A stretch of 64,000 nucleotides of DNA from RYN-230 sp963851025 (GTDB taxonomy: Bacteria; Actinomycetota; Actinomycetes; Streptosporangiales; Streptosporangiaceae): positions 310,001 to 374,000 of the forward strand of contig CAWKOA010000035.1 in assembly GCA_963851025.1 (NCBI GenBank), read 5' to 3'. The notes under the pieces were generated by a model that saw nothing but the letters and a program-made list of their open reading frames with translations, searched no databases and was not told where the DNA came from. Made by a program: the position numbers and the translations under genes. Shown piece after piece: positions 1 to 10,691 of the stretch; the first letter of the stretch is position 1, and every line of letters begins with the position of its first letter.

Positions 1-1
1 G

Positions 2-607
2 GTGGAGATCGCCGCCAACGGCACCTACCTGATCCCTCAGTTCCTCAGCCCGCGGCTGAACCGCCGGGCCGACGGCTACGGCGCGGATCGCCACCGGCTG
101 GCCCTGGAGATCGTCGACGCGGTGGCCGCCGCCTGGGACGCGCGGCGGGTCGGCGTGCGGCTGTCACCGTACTGGTCGGCCGCGGACCGCTCCCCCGCCA
201 GCCCGCCGGCCGGCGCCTACCCCTACCCCGCCGACGAGCAGGCCCTGGCCGGCTACGACGCGCTGGTGGCCAGGCTCGGCCAGCGCCAGCTGGCCTACCT
301 GCACCTGCGCGGCCGCGCCCCGGCCGCGCCGGGCGCCGTCCCTGACTTCGGCGCGATAGCCCGGTACCGCAGGCTGTTCGGCGGCCCGCTCATCGCGAAC
401 CACGGCTTCGGCCAGCAGGCCGGCAACGCGATCGTGGGCGCGGGCCTCGCCGACGCCGTCTCCTTCGGGAGGCTGTTCATCGCCAACCCCGATCTCGTCA
501 GCCGGTTCGCGCTGGATCACGATCTGGCCGCCAGCGACCGGAGCACCCACTACCGCGGCGGGGCCCGCGGCTACGTCGACTACCCGGCCTGGCCGGCGGC
601 CTGTTAA
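2..607 (+). CDS. Old Yellow Enzyme family NADH:flavin oxidoreductase (C-terminal part)
   Basis: This is the last ~200 residues of an FMN-dependent ene-reductase; the reading frame enters from the left edge, so the start and the N-terminal half of the barrel are missing. The first visible residues (VEIAANGTYLIPQF) match the family's strand containing the 'ANGYLIDQFL' signature, followed by the 'NRRxDxYG' turn. Near the end, 'ANHGFG' and 'DAVSFGRLFIANPDL' correspond to the FMN-phosphate-binding loop and last barrel strands of NemA/OYE-type enzymes. These enzymes reduce activated C=C bonds or nitro groups with NAD(P)H in the cytosol. It ends in TAA, 24 bp before the next gene, which may be cotranscribed. 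The true substrate cannot be told. Confidence 0.88.
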   Translation: MEIAANGTYLIPQFLSPRLNRRADGYGADRHRLALEIVDAVAAAWDARRVGVRLSPYWSAADRSPASPPAGAYPYPADEQALAGYDALVARLGQRQLAYLHLRGRAPAAPGAVPDFGAIARYRRLFGGPLIANHGFGQQAGNAIVGAGLADAVSFGRLFIANPDLVSRFALDHDLAASDRSTHYRGGARGYVDYPAWPAAC

Positions 608-631
608 CGTCCGGGGCATGGAGGCGGGGAC

Positions 632-1075
632 ATGAGCTACGAGGTGACCGTCACGCAGGCCGGGGCCCGCCCGACGGCCGTGGTCGCCGCGGCCACCACC
701 TGGCCGGAGTTCCCGGCGCTGTGGAAGGGACTGCTGGACGAGGTGTGGGCCTGCCTGCGGGCGGGCGGGGTCCACGGCGGCTGCCCCAACGTCATGCTGT
801 ACCGGGACGACGTGCCGCATGTCGAGATCGGCGTCGAGCTGCGCCAGCCGTGCCCGCTCACCGGGCGGGTCATCGCGTCGTCGCTGCCCGCGGGGCGGGT
901 GGCGGTCACCGTGCACCGGGGACCGTACGCCGGGCTGATGGCGGCCCACCAGGCCGTGCTCGGCTGGTGCGCCGCCCAGGGGTACCGGCCGGCTGGCCCG
1001 CGCTGGGAGGTCTACGGGCCGCACCGCGACGATCCCGCCGAGCTGAGCACCGAGGTCTCCTACCTGCTGGCGTGA
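632..1075 (+). CDS. GyrI-like / AraC effector-binding domain protein
   Basis: A 147-residue single-domain protein resembling the GyrI-like small-molecule-binding fold (SHS2 duplication) found at the C-terminus of AraC and MerR regulators and as stand-alone proteins. Support: 'ARPTAVVAAATTWPEFPALW' at the start, a central 'VEIGVELRQP' strand, the 'GRVAVTVHRGPYAGLMAAHQAV' segment and a C-terminal 'WEVYGPHRDDPAELSTEVSYLL' strand, the usual order for this fold. There is no DNA-binding domain, so it probably binds a ligand or sequesters or hydrolyses a small molecule rather than regulating directly. GGAGG lies about 7 nt before the ATG. Its ligand is unknown. Confidence 0.75.
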   Translation: MSYEVTVTQAGARPTAVVAAATTWPEFPALWKGLLDEVWACLRAGGVHGGCPNVMLYRDDVPHVEIGVELRQPCPLTGRVIASSLPAGRVAVTVHRGPYAGLMAAHQAVLGWCAAQGYRPAGPRWEVYGPHRDDPAELSTEVSYLLA

Positions 1076-1197
1076 CCGCGCCCTCCGCCCGGGCTGATAC
1101 TCTCCGGGAGTCCGTGACCCACGCGAGGAGGTGAGCCCCATCAACGCGGTATCCCCTGGGTGCTCCCCCGCTGCGTCGCGGCCGGCTGATTGACGTA

Positions 1198-1241
1198 GCT
1201 GCCGCCGGGAGCGCCTCAGCCAGGCCCTCCCGAAAGGCAGC
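1198..1241 (+). promoter_or_regulatory. Structured leader that buries the weak RBS of the next gene
   Basis: The 171-bp gap before the hydrolase gene holds a nested hairpin. The outer stem is GCTGCC (1198-1203) with GGCAGC (1236-1241). The inner stem is CGGGAG (1206-1211) with CTCCCG (1227-1232). A further CCT/AGG pair lies inside. The only Shine-Dalgarno-like run before the ATG at 1247 (GAAAGG, 1232-1237) sits in the 3' side of this fold. About 70 nt upstream, at 1126-1132, there is an orphan strong ribosome-binding motif (GAGGAGGTG) with no credible ORF behind it. This could be translational control or chance in GC-rich DNA; I do not recognise the element. Confidence 0.35.
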
Positions 1242-1246
1242 AACCT

Positions 1247-2008
1247 ATGCATTTCACCGCGCAGGCATCGTCGGACGGTGTCGTCGAACGCAATTTCACT
1301 CTGGGTGAGGTCACCGGCGTGCTCTGGTCGCCCGCATCCGGCTCCGGTCCCGCGCCGCTGGTGCTGATGGCGCACGGCGGCGGCCAGCACAAGCGGGCAC
1401 CGGGGATCCTGGGCCGCGCCCGCCGCTTCGTGACCGGCTGCGGGTTCCACGCCGCCGCCATCGACGCGCCCGGGCACGGCGACCGCCCCCGGACGGCGGA
1501 AGACGAGCAGCAGGTCGCCGTCCTGCGGCAGGCTCAGGCGGCGGGCGAGCCGATCGGCCCGGCCGTCGCCGCGCTCCACCTCGCCCTGGCGGCGCGGGCC
1601 GTGCCGGAATGGCAGGCGACCCTGGACGCCCTCCAGGAACTGCCGGAGATCGGCGCCGGAGGGCCGGTCGGCTTCTGGGGCATCATGCAGGGCACCGGGA
1701 TCGGGGTGCCGCTGGCCGCGGCCGAGCCCAGGATCACCGCGGCGGTCTTCGGCTGCCTCGGGCATGAATCCCTGACCGGGGCGGCGGCGCGGATCACCGT
1801 CCCGGTCGAGTTCCTCCTCCAGTGGGACGACGAGCTGGTCGGACGCCAGTCCGGTCTCGCGTTGTTCGACGCCTTCGCCTCGAAGGAGAAGACGCTGCAC
1901 GCCAACGCGGGCGGGCATGGCGGCGTGCCCAGGTTCGAGGCCGACAGCGCGGCCCGGTTCTTCGCCCGTCATCTCGGCCGGGCCGGCACGTCACCGGCCC
2001 CGGTCTGA
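1247..2008 (+). CDS. Dienelactone-hydrolase-like alpha/beta hydrolase lacking the serine nucleophile
   Basis: A 253-residue cytosolic alpha/beta-hydrolase-fold protein. The oxyanion-hole segment 'LVLMAHGGGQHK' is near residue 45, the acid residue lies in 'LLQWDDELV' near 205, and the catalytic histidine in 'NAGGHGGVP' near 235. At the nucleophile elbow, however, the sequence reads G-F-W-G-I-M-Q-G-T-G, whereas relatives have the pattern G-x-S-x-G. The serine position is Met (codon ATG, about 1684-1686), so as written the protein cannot use the usual acyl-serine mechanism. It is either a pseudoenzyme, a divergent binder, or affected by base error, although no frameshift is seen. The ATG start is chosen because the conserved fold begins soon after it. 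It converges on metH with only 3 bp between stop codons. Confidence 0.75.
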   Translation: MHFTAQASSDGVVERNFTLGEVTGVLWSPASGSGPAPLVLMAHGGGQHKRAPGILGRARRFVTGCGFHAAAIDAPGHGDRPRTAEDEQQVAVLRQAQAAGEPIGPAVAALHLALAARAVPEWQATLDALQELPEIGAGGPVGFWGIMQGTGIGVPLAAAEPRITAAVFGCLGHESLTGAAARITVPVEFLLQWDDELVGRQSGLALFDAFASKEKTLHANAGGHGGVPRFEADSAARFFARHLGRAGTSPAPV

Positions 2009-2011
2009 CCG

Positions 2012-5632
<3,621 letters not shown>

Positions 5633-5638
5633 CGGCTA

Positions 5639-5720
5639 CCTCCCGTCAGGGAGGCGCCCTTGAGTCAACCGCTGGAGCCGAGCGTGGCGGGCCAGGCCCG
5701 TTGCAGCGCCTCTCGGCTCC
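5639..5720 (-). promoter_or_regulatory. S-adenosylhomocysteine (SAH) riboswitch controlling metH
   Basis: On the minus strand, P1 is GGAGCCGAG (5720-5712) paired with CTCGGCTCC (5682-5674), nine perfect pairs. The conserved GCTGCAA follows (5707-5701), then a P2 hairpin CGGGC-CTG-GCCCG (5700-5688). The pseudoknot is AGGCGC (5711-5706) with GCGCCT (5657-5652), behind a CTCAAGG linker. This is the architecture of the known SAH riboswitch, an on-switch of ahcY, metH and metF genes. The platform is visible: CCTCCC (5654-5649) can pair with the metH Shine-Dalgarno GGGAGG (5644-5639) across a TGAC loop. It overlaps the pseudoknot strand by three bases, so SAH binding should free the RBS. The aptamer call is pattern recognition and has not been checked against a covariance model. 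Confidence 0.88.
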
Positions 5721-5726
5721 GGCCCG

Positions 5727-5755
5727 AGGATACCCGCAGGCTGGCTGCGGTTCCA
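5727..5755 (-). promoter_or_regulatory. Probable sigma-70-type promoter of metH
   Basis: On the minus strand, a -35-like TGGAAC (5755-5750) is followed after exactly 17 bp by a -10-like TATCCT (5732-5727). The predicted start point, about 7 nt downstream, is position 5720, which is the first base of riboswitch helix P1. That agreement supports both calls. The -35 box is weak. Confidence 0.5.
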
Positions 5756-5792
5756 GCCACCGGGCCCGGCACCGGCCGGCGGGCCGCGGCGG

Positions 5793-6728
5793 TCAGTGGC
5801 CGCGCTGGCTGTCCCTGACCTTCATGAACATCGCCATCAGCTGCATCTTCCGCTGCGGGTCCAGGGTCTTGAACCGGGCCATCGCTTCCTGCGGCGTGCG
5901 GACGTCGGCCAGCGCCGCCAGCGGTGAGTCCGACCGGGCCAGCCGCTCCCGCTCGTCCGGGGTGAGCTGCTGCAGCAGCGCCAGCCCCTGGTCCATGCTG
6001 GTCAGCCGGTTCACCCGGGCGATCAGGCCGTCCTGGGAATGGTCCACGTGAGCAGGGATGACCGAGGCCGGGATGGCGGTCACGATGCCCATCACCTCGC
6101 CGATCCGCTGCGTGACCTCACCAGCGTCCCGGAACGGGCCCCGGCTGACGCACCCGAGCAGGTAGCGCTCGGCCCGGAAGACCCAGTCGTCGCGGGCCAT
6201 GATCTGCTGCTGCACATCCGGCGTGAGCATCTGCGGGCCCGGGGCCGCCACCGGCATCCCGGCCACCAGGAAGCGATCGTCGAACGCCGGGTCGCCGGTG
6301 GGGTTCTCGCGGGCGTGCGTGATCGGCGGGAAGTGACGCGGCTGGATGTACATGGCCGGCAGGATCGACGGCAGTTCCACGGCACACACGGCGGCGCCGT
6401 ACATCTGGCCCGTGCTGCCGCGGACCTCCGGCCCGATGTTGGTCCAGGCGTTGGCCACGATGACCGCCCGCCCGTCGATGCTGCCCCGGTACGCATCGCC
6501 GAACGTGGTGTCACCGACCCGGATGCCGTGCAGCCGGACCGCGCCCAGGGTGCGTGCCGCGCCGTGCATGGCCCGGTTGATCTCGGCCACCGCGTCCTCG
6601 AGGTGCCCGTCGAACGGCCGGTCCCCGGCCGGCTGCCAGCCCGGCGTGGCCGCGAGGCTGGCCAGGGCGGCCGCGCCGCCAGGACGGCCAGGCCCGGGAG
6701 CATCGTGGTGATGCCTGAACAGCGGCAT
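5793..6728 (-). CDS. Conserved hypothetical cytosolic protein
   Basis: A 311-residue protein that I do not recognise. No signal peptide or membrane segment is visible. The first 60 residues are Gly/Ala/Pro-rich, then comes a compact region with 'GDAYRGSIDGRAVIVANAW' and a 'FDDRFLVAG' motif reminiscent of uncharacterised actinobacterial proteins that follow an 'F-D-x-x-F-x-V' pattern. The C-terminal 90 residues look all-helical ('LTPDERERLARSDSP', 'KMQLMAMFMKVRDS') and may form a protein-interaction module. The ATG at 6728 has GGGGAGG 4-5 nt upstream. It lies 72 bp upstream of the riboswitch P1 start, in the same orientation as metH, but the metH promoter and riboswitch in between imply separate expression. 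Confidence 0.6.
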   Translation of the reverse strand: MPLFRHHHDAPGPGRPGGAAALASLAATPGWQPAGDRPFDGHLEDAVAEINRAMHGAARTLGAVRLHGIRVGDTTFGDAYRGSIDGRAVIVANAWTNIGPEVRGSTGQMYGAAVCAVELPSILPAMYIQPRHFPPITHARENPTGDPAFDDRFLVAGMPVAAPGPQMLTPDVQQQIMARDDWVFRAERYLLGCVSRGPFRDAGEVTQRIGEVMGIVTAIPASVIPAHVDHSQDGLIARVNRLTSMDQGLALLQQLTPDERERLARSDSPLAALADVRTPQEAMARFKTLDPQRKMQLMAMFMKVRDSQRGH

Positions 6729-6910
6729 GGGCCCTCCCCGGCGGCCGGGCGTCTGCGACAGTATGCCTGCCCCCGGACGGCCCGGCGTCAGTAGCGGATA
6801 CGTACCCGTCCGGGTGGCGGCGGTGCGGCATTAGCGGCCCCGGGCTGGGTACTGCGCGGGCGAAAACGCGCCGCGCCCGGCCGGAGCGCGGGAAGGAACG
6901 GAGTCCCCCC

Positions 6911-7942
6911 ATGATCCGCCCCAGTGTCCAGGCCCTCACGAAGGCCGCCGCGGCCGCGGCTCTCTCGCTCGCCGCCCTGGCCGGCTGCAAGCCGGTGATC
7001 ACGGCCACCTCATCGGGCCCGTCCGGCCCGGCCGCGCCGGCCCAGTCCGGTGCCCTGATCACCGAGCCGGCCGCGGGATTCTCGCCCGTCTATCACCTGA
7101 TCAAGCACGCCCGGCACTGGATCGACCTGACCATGTACGAGTTCTCCGACACCACGGCCGAGCACGACCTGGCCGCGGCGGCCCGGCGGGGGGTGACGGT
7201 CAAGGTCGTCCTGGACCAGCGCGAGAAGAGCCACAATTCAGCCACCTTCGATTACCTCGGATCGCACGGGGTCAAGGTCGTCTGGTCGTCACCGTCGTTC
7301 GAGTACACCCATCAGAAGACCCTCCTCGTGGACGGGTCCACCGCCGTCATCATGACCGCCAACCTGACCAGCGAGTACTACCCGAGCACCCGTGACTTCC
7401 TGGTCATGGACACCAAGCCGGCCGACATGGCCGCGATCGCGCAGGTGTTCAACGCGGACTTCGCGCACCGGGCGGTCCATCCCGGTGACGGGCGGGACCT
7501 GGTCTGGTCGCCCACTGACTCGCAGGCCCAGATCCTCGCCCTCATCGATGGGGCGCGCAAGAGCCTGCGCATCTACAGCGAGGAGATGGGCGACGCCACG
7601 ATCGAGGACGCACTCATCAAGGCCGCCCACCGCGGCGTCGACGTGCGGGTCTGCGGGGAGAACACGGGCGGCGAGTACGACAGCGACTTCTCCCGGCTGG
7701 CCGCGGGCGGCGTGCACATCAGCTACTACAGCTCCTCCCACGGCTTCTACATCCACGGGAAGGTGATCGAGGCCGACTACGGCACCAGCCGCGCCCGGGT
7801 GTTCATCGGCTCCGAGAACTTCTCCAGCACGTCGCTCAACCGGAACCGCGAACTCGGCCTGATCACCGCCAGCCAGAAGGTGATGTCCTCGATCGCCAGC
7901 ACGTTCGCCGCCGACTACCGCAACGGCAAGCACTGGTCGTAG
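6911..7942 (+). CDS. Phospholipase-D-like lipoprotein
   Basis: A 343-residue exported lipoprotein with two PLD repeats. An N-terminal signal ends in the lipobox L-A-G-C at about residue 27, predicting an acylated Cys on the outer face of the membrane. Two HKD motifs are intact: H-Q-K-T-L-L-V-D near residue 138 and H-G-K-V-I-E-A-D near residue 280, each followed by the expected 'TANLT' or 'GSENFS' segment. Members hydrolyse or transfer phosphodiester bonds in phospholipids or nucleic acids. The export signal argues for lipid or extracellular DNA rather than cytosolic DNA. The gene is monocistronic, 36 bp tail-to-tail with vapC. The ATG with upstream GGAAGGAACGGAG supports the start. Confidence 0.88.
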   Translation: MIRPSVQALTKAAAAAALSLAALAGCKPVITATSSGPSGPAAPAQSGALITEPAAGFSPVYHLIKHARHWIDLTMYEFSDTTAEHDLAAAARRGVTVKVVLDQREKSHNSATFDYLGSHGVKVVWSSPSFEYTHQKTLLVDGSTAVIMTANLTSEYYPSTRDFLVMDTKPADMAAIAQVFNADFAHRAVHPGDGRDLVWSPTDSQAQILALIDGARKSLRIYSEEMGDATIEDALIKAAHRGVDVRVCGENTGGEYDSDFSRLAAGGVHISYYSSSHGFYIHGKVIEADYGTSRARVFIGSENFSSTSLNRNRELGLITASQKVMSSIASTFAADYRNGKHWS

Positions 7943-7978
7943 CACCGCCAGCGCGCAGCAATCGAGTGCGGCGATGGC

Positions 7979-8443
7979 TCATGATGCGGCGGGAGCCCCT
8001 GCAGGTCGCGTCACGGATACCACGGCGAGCAGGTGGTCCAGCCCCGCGAAGTCAGCCGCGTTGGTCGTGAACAGGGGAAGACCTTCGGCGATGGCCACCG
8101 ACGCGATCATCAAGTCCACCGCCCGGCGACGGGGTTTCCGGCCAGCCGCGATCACCGCCGCCGCAACCTGACCATAGGCTCGCGCCGCTTCCACGCCGAA
8201 CGGGATCGGGTCAAACTCGTTCTCAGCACGCTGCAAGACGTCAAGCCGACGGGCCCGCTCCGCGTGCTCCTCGTACTCCTGCTGCTCACTGTTGGGCCGT
8301 ACTTCGTGGGGCCCGGCGGACAACTCGCCGAGGGTGATCGCACTAATGGCGACGGCCGCCGGCAGCTCGGCGGGATCGATCCATTTTCGCAAGATCAAGA
8401 TGTTGGTGTCGAGCAGTCCCTGCTGGTACTTCTCACCTGCCAT
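7979..8443 (-). CDS. vapC: VapC-family PIN-domain toxin ribonuclease
   Basis: A PIN-domain endoribonuclease of about 154 residues, the toxin of a type II toxin-antitoxin pair. The acidic metal-binding residues are all present: D in 'GLLDTNIL', E in 'ITLGELSAG', D in 'RRAVDLMIASVAIAEG', and 'LFTTNAADF' at the end. The ATG at 8443 is preferred: it lies just before the first PIN strand and overlaps the antitoxin stop by 11 bp, allowing translational coupling. A longer frame reaching 8506 would overlap the antitoxin much more. VapC proteins usually cleave tRNA or rRNA, but the target here is unknown. Confidence 0.87.
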   Translation of the reverse strand: MAGEKYQQGLLDTNILILRKWIDPAELPAAVAISAITLGELSAGPHEVRPNSEQQEYEEHAERARRLDVLQRAENEFDPIPFGVEAARAYGQVAAAVIAAGRKPRRRAVDLMIASVAIAEGLPLFTTNAADFAGLDHLLAVVSVTRPAGAPAAS

Positions 8444-8702
8444 CGGGCACACCGGCGTCCTGGTCGGCCGCGGCGTTCTGGTCGGCCCGGAATGCCGCAA
8501 GGTCAATAGCCGGCGCGTTGCGCGAAGCTGTGGCGAAATCCGCCCTCGGGACGAACCGGCGGCGGCGCCGGACCGGGATCAATTCGCCGATCTCACGGCC
8601 ATCCCGGGTGACGGTGAAGGCCTGCCCGCCCTCAACCGCATCCATGATCTCCCTGGACTTGTTCCGCAGATCCCGCTGCGTAATTTCAGGCTGCGCGGTC
8701 AT
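8433..8702 (-). CDS. vapB: Phd/YefM-type antitoxin (VapB role)
   Basis: An 89-residue antitoxin with the Phd/YefM N-terminal DNA-binding fold: 'ITQRDLRNKSREIMDAVEGGQAFTVTRDGREIGELIPV'. A basic RRRRR stretch and a C-terminal tail that would wrap the toxin follow. The frame extends further upstream, but the family start is the ATG at 8702, and the extension is low-complexity. It is first in a two-gene operon with vapC. An inverted repeat lies 21 bp upstream (8723-8737), as expected for autoregulation by the toxin-antitoxin complex. Confidence 0.87.
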   Translation of the reverse strand: MTAQPEITQRDLRNKSREIMDAVEGGQAFTVTRDGREIGELIPVRRRRRFVPRADFATASRNAPAIDLAAFRADQNAAADQDAGVPDGR

Positions 8703-8722
8703 GAGCCCACCATACGCCGGGA

Positions 8723-8737
8723 TAGCACCTAGTGCTA
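8723..8737. promoter_or_regulatory. Probable autoregulatory operator of vapBC
   Basis: This is a perfect inverted repeat, TAGCAC-CTA-GTGCTA, 21 bp upstream of the antitoxin start. Its size and position fit binding by a dimeric Phd/YefM antitoxin. The assignment is inferred from location. Confidence 0.55.
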
Positions 8738-8793
8738 CCGGGTGGCACACACCCTTGGCTAGCACGGCCTGTAGCCTCCGGCCGGGGCACGAG

Positions 8794-9886
8794 TCAGCGC
8801 AGCGGGACGGGACTGCCGGGCACGGGGGTGATCGGCGCGCCGGTGACCGGCCAGCCATCCGGCGTCCAGATCAGCGGGCGGACCTGTACCCACGGGTCGC
8901 CGTTATCGAAGGCGTCGTAGTAGTGGTAGACGAGGTAGGACTGTGACCCGTCGGTGAAGACCGACGACGATCCCGGGCCGATCATCCCCTCGTCGCTGCC
9001 CTGGACCTCCATGCCGCCGCTGTTCATCATCGGGGTGCCCGGCCGGATCCACATACGGTCCCGTGATGTCCTGCGAACGGCCCGCCATGATGCGGTAGGT
9101 GCTGCTGATGCCCGCGCAGCAGGTGTCGAACGACACGAACAGGTAGTAGTACCCGGCGTGGTAGGTGATGCCCGCGCCTTCCAGCGCGTCCGGCGCAGGC
9201 CGCTGGGCCAGCGAGTACAGCGTGGGTGAGGCGCTGGCGGGCTTCCCGGTCGAGGCGTCCAGCTGGAACAGCTTGATCCCGCTCCAGTACGACCCGAACA
9301 CCAGCCACTTCGAGCCCGGCGCCGCCGAGACCAGCGACGGGTCAATGGCGTTGTAGTCGTCGGCCGTGCTGGACCGGAACACGAGGCCGTCGTCGGTCCA
9401 GTGATAGCGGGGGCTGCGCGGGTCCAGCGTGGGCGTAGTGGCCAGGCCGATCACCGAGTTGTTCGAGCCGAAGCTGGACCCCGCGTAGTACAGGTGCCAC
9501 AGCCCGCCGAAGTAGGAGATGTCCGGGGCCCACAGGTTCGGGATGCTGCCCAGCGCCGTGGTGATCCAGGCGGGCTTGTCGGCGAAGACCGTGCCGGCGT
9601 AGGTCCAGTGCCGCAGGTCCCGGGAGGTACGGATCTGGATGTTGCCGTTGCCGATGACCCCGGCCGGGTCGCCGGTCGAGAACAGGTAGTAGGTGCCGCC
9701 TTCCCGGGCCATGCTCGGGTCGTGCACGAACACGTAGTCCGCCGGGACGCCCGGGCCAGCTTGCGAGGCGGAGCCAGCGGGGCCGGCGTCCGACCCTAAG
9801 GAGGCCGACGCTCCCCCGCCGGCGAACAGGGTGGCGGCGACGGCCGAGACGACGGCCAGCACGGCGCGGCGGGCAGGAATCTTCAT
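8794..9886 (-). CDS. Secreted glycoside hydrolase family 43 (arabinanase-like), frameshifted
   Basis: A secreted five-bladed propeller glycosidase of about 364 residues. A signal peptide (first ~28 residues, ending ASA) is followed by family landmarks: the base aspartate in 'YVFVHDPSM', the transition-state aspartate in 'DYNAIDPSLV', and the acid glutamate in 'DALEGAGITYHAGYYYLF'. 'NLWAPDI' and 'WHLYYAGSSFG' are typical of endo-1,5-arabinanases. After 'DITGPYVD' the frame breaks at about 9036-9046. The C-terminal 80 residues ('GTPMMNSGGMEVQGSD...VFTDGSQSYLVYHYYDAF') continue in another frame to a stop at 8794. The total length is one base too long for one frame. All catalytic residues precede the break. 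A perfect 20-bp palindrome lies upstream at 9956-9975. Confidence 0.82.
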
Positions 9887-9955
9887 CGGTCCTCCCAGGC
9901 GGGGACGGGCACAACCAGAGCCACAGCCAGGCGGGCAAAAACCCCAGCTAAAACG

Positions 9956-9975
9956 GTGAGCGAACGTTCGCTCAC
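9956..9975. promoter_or_regulatory. Perfect 20-bp palindromic operator upstream of the GH43 gene
   Basis: GTGAGCGAACGTTCGCTCAC is a perfect palindrome 69 bp upstream of the glycosidase start. The central CGAACGTTCG resembles TetR-family operators. On the minus strand an AT-rich TAAAAT (9985-9980) lies just upstream and could be the -10 box, which would place the palindrome over the transcription start. No TetR gene is present in the window, so the regulator is unlinked or the site belongs to a global regulator. Confidence 0.6.
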
Positions 9976-10088
9976 TGGACTATTTTACGGCTTTTTCCCG
10001 AAATGCTCCAGAGCTCCTGATCCTGCCGCCCGTGCCGCGCAGCTCAGCGGGTCACGTCCATCCGCTGCATCCCGATCACCGCCATCGG

Positions 10089-10514
10089 TCAATGGGCCGG
10101 CGGCCCGGCGAACTCGAACCACGCCGTCCACCCCGTCCCGGCGTCCCCGTCGCGTCCCCAGGCGGTGGCGAGCTGGCTGACGATGAGTAAGCCTCGCCCG
10201 CTCGGCTGCTGCGCGTCCGCGTGCGCCGTGCGGGCCCAGGGACCGCCCTCGTCGGTGACCTCGACCCGCAGCCGGGCGTCATCCCGCTGGACGCGGACGG
10301 TGAAGCGGCCGCCCGGCTCCCGGGACCGGCTGTGCAGGCACGCGTTGGCGGCCAGCTCGGACAGGCACAGCGCGGCGTCGTCCGCGGCCGGGCCCCCCTC
10401 CAGGATGCCGGCCAGGAACCGGCGCGCCTCGCGGACCTGCCCGGGGTGGGCGGGAAAGTCACGGGACCAGGCGATGAGCGGCCGGGCCGGGCCGGCGGAG
10501 GGAGTGGCGGGCAT
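10089..10514 (-). CDS. RsbW-like ATP-binding protein (GHKL ATPase, anti-sigma type)
   Basis: A 141-residue stand-alone GHKL ATPase domain. The N box is 'ALCLSELAANACLHS' near residue 52, the G1 box is 'RVEVTDEGGP' near residue 88, and the G2 box is 'GRGLLIVSQLA' near residue 110. Such proteins act as anti-sigma or regulatory serine kinases. Streptomycetes and relatives carry many copies next to XRE-DUF5753 and DUF397 genes, as here (divergent, 177 bp away). That arrangement (WhiJ/AbaA-like clusters) is linked to development and antibiotic control in Streptomyces. The partner here is presumably the neighbouring regulator or small protein, which is an inference from context. Confidence 0.85.
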   Translation of the reverse strand: MPATPSAGPARPLIAWSRDFPAHPGQVREARRFLAGILEGGPAADDAALCLSELAANACLHSRSREPGGRFTVRVQRDDARLRVEVTDEGGPWARTAHADAQQPSGRGLLIVSQLATAWGRDGDAGTGWTAWFEFAGPPAH

Positions 10515-10691
10515 GGTGTCCTCGGTCGTGGTCTTTGGGCGCGAATGCGGCGATCCGGTGTTGCATCAGCCTTTCGCCGCAGGCCTGTGCTAGGAACAGG
10601 TCTGCACGGAGCGTCACGGGCAGTCGGTCCTGAGTGAGCGGATGTCGGGCGCTGTCGGGTACGGGGCAGGCCTGTCGTGGAGGGAAGACCG

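Noticed and set aside
1131..1193. A 20-codon ORF starting GTG at the orphan ribosome site
   Set aside because: The GTG is part of the ribosome motif itself, leaving no spacing, and the peptide resembles nothing known.
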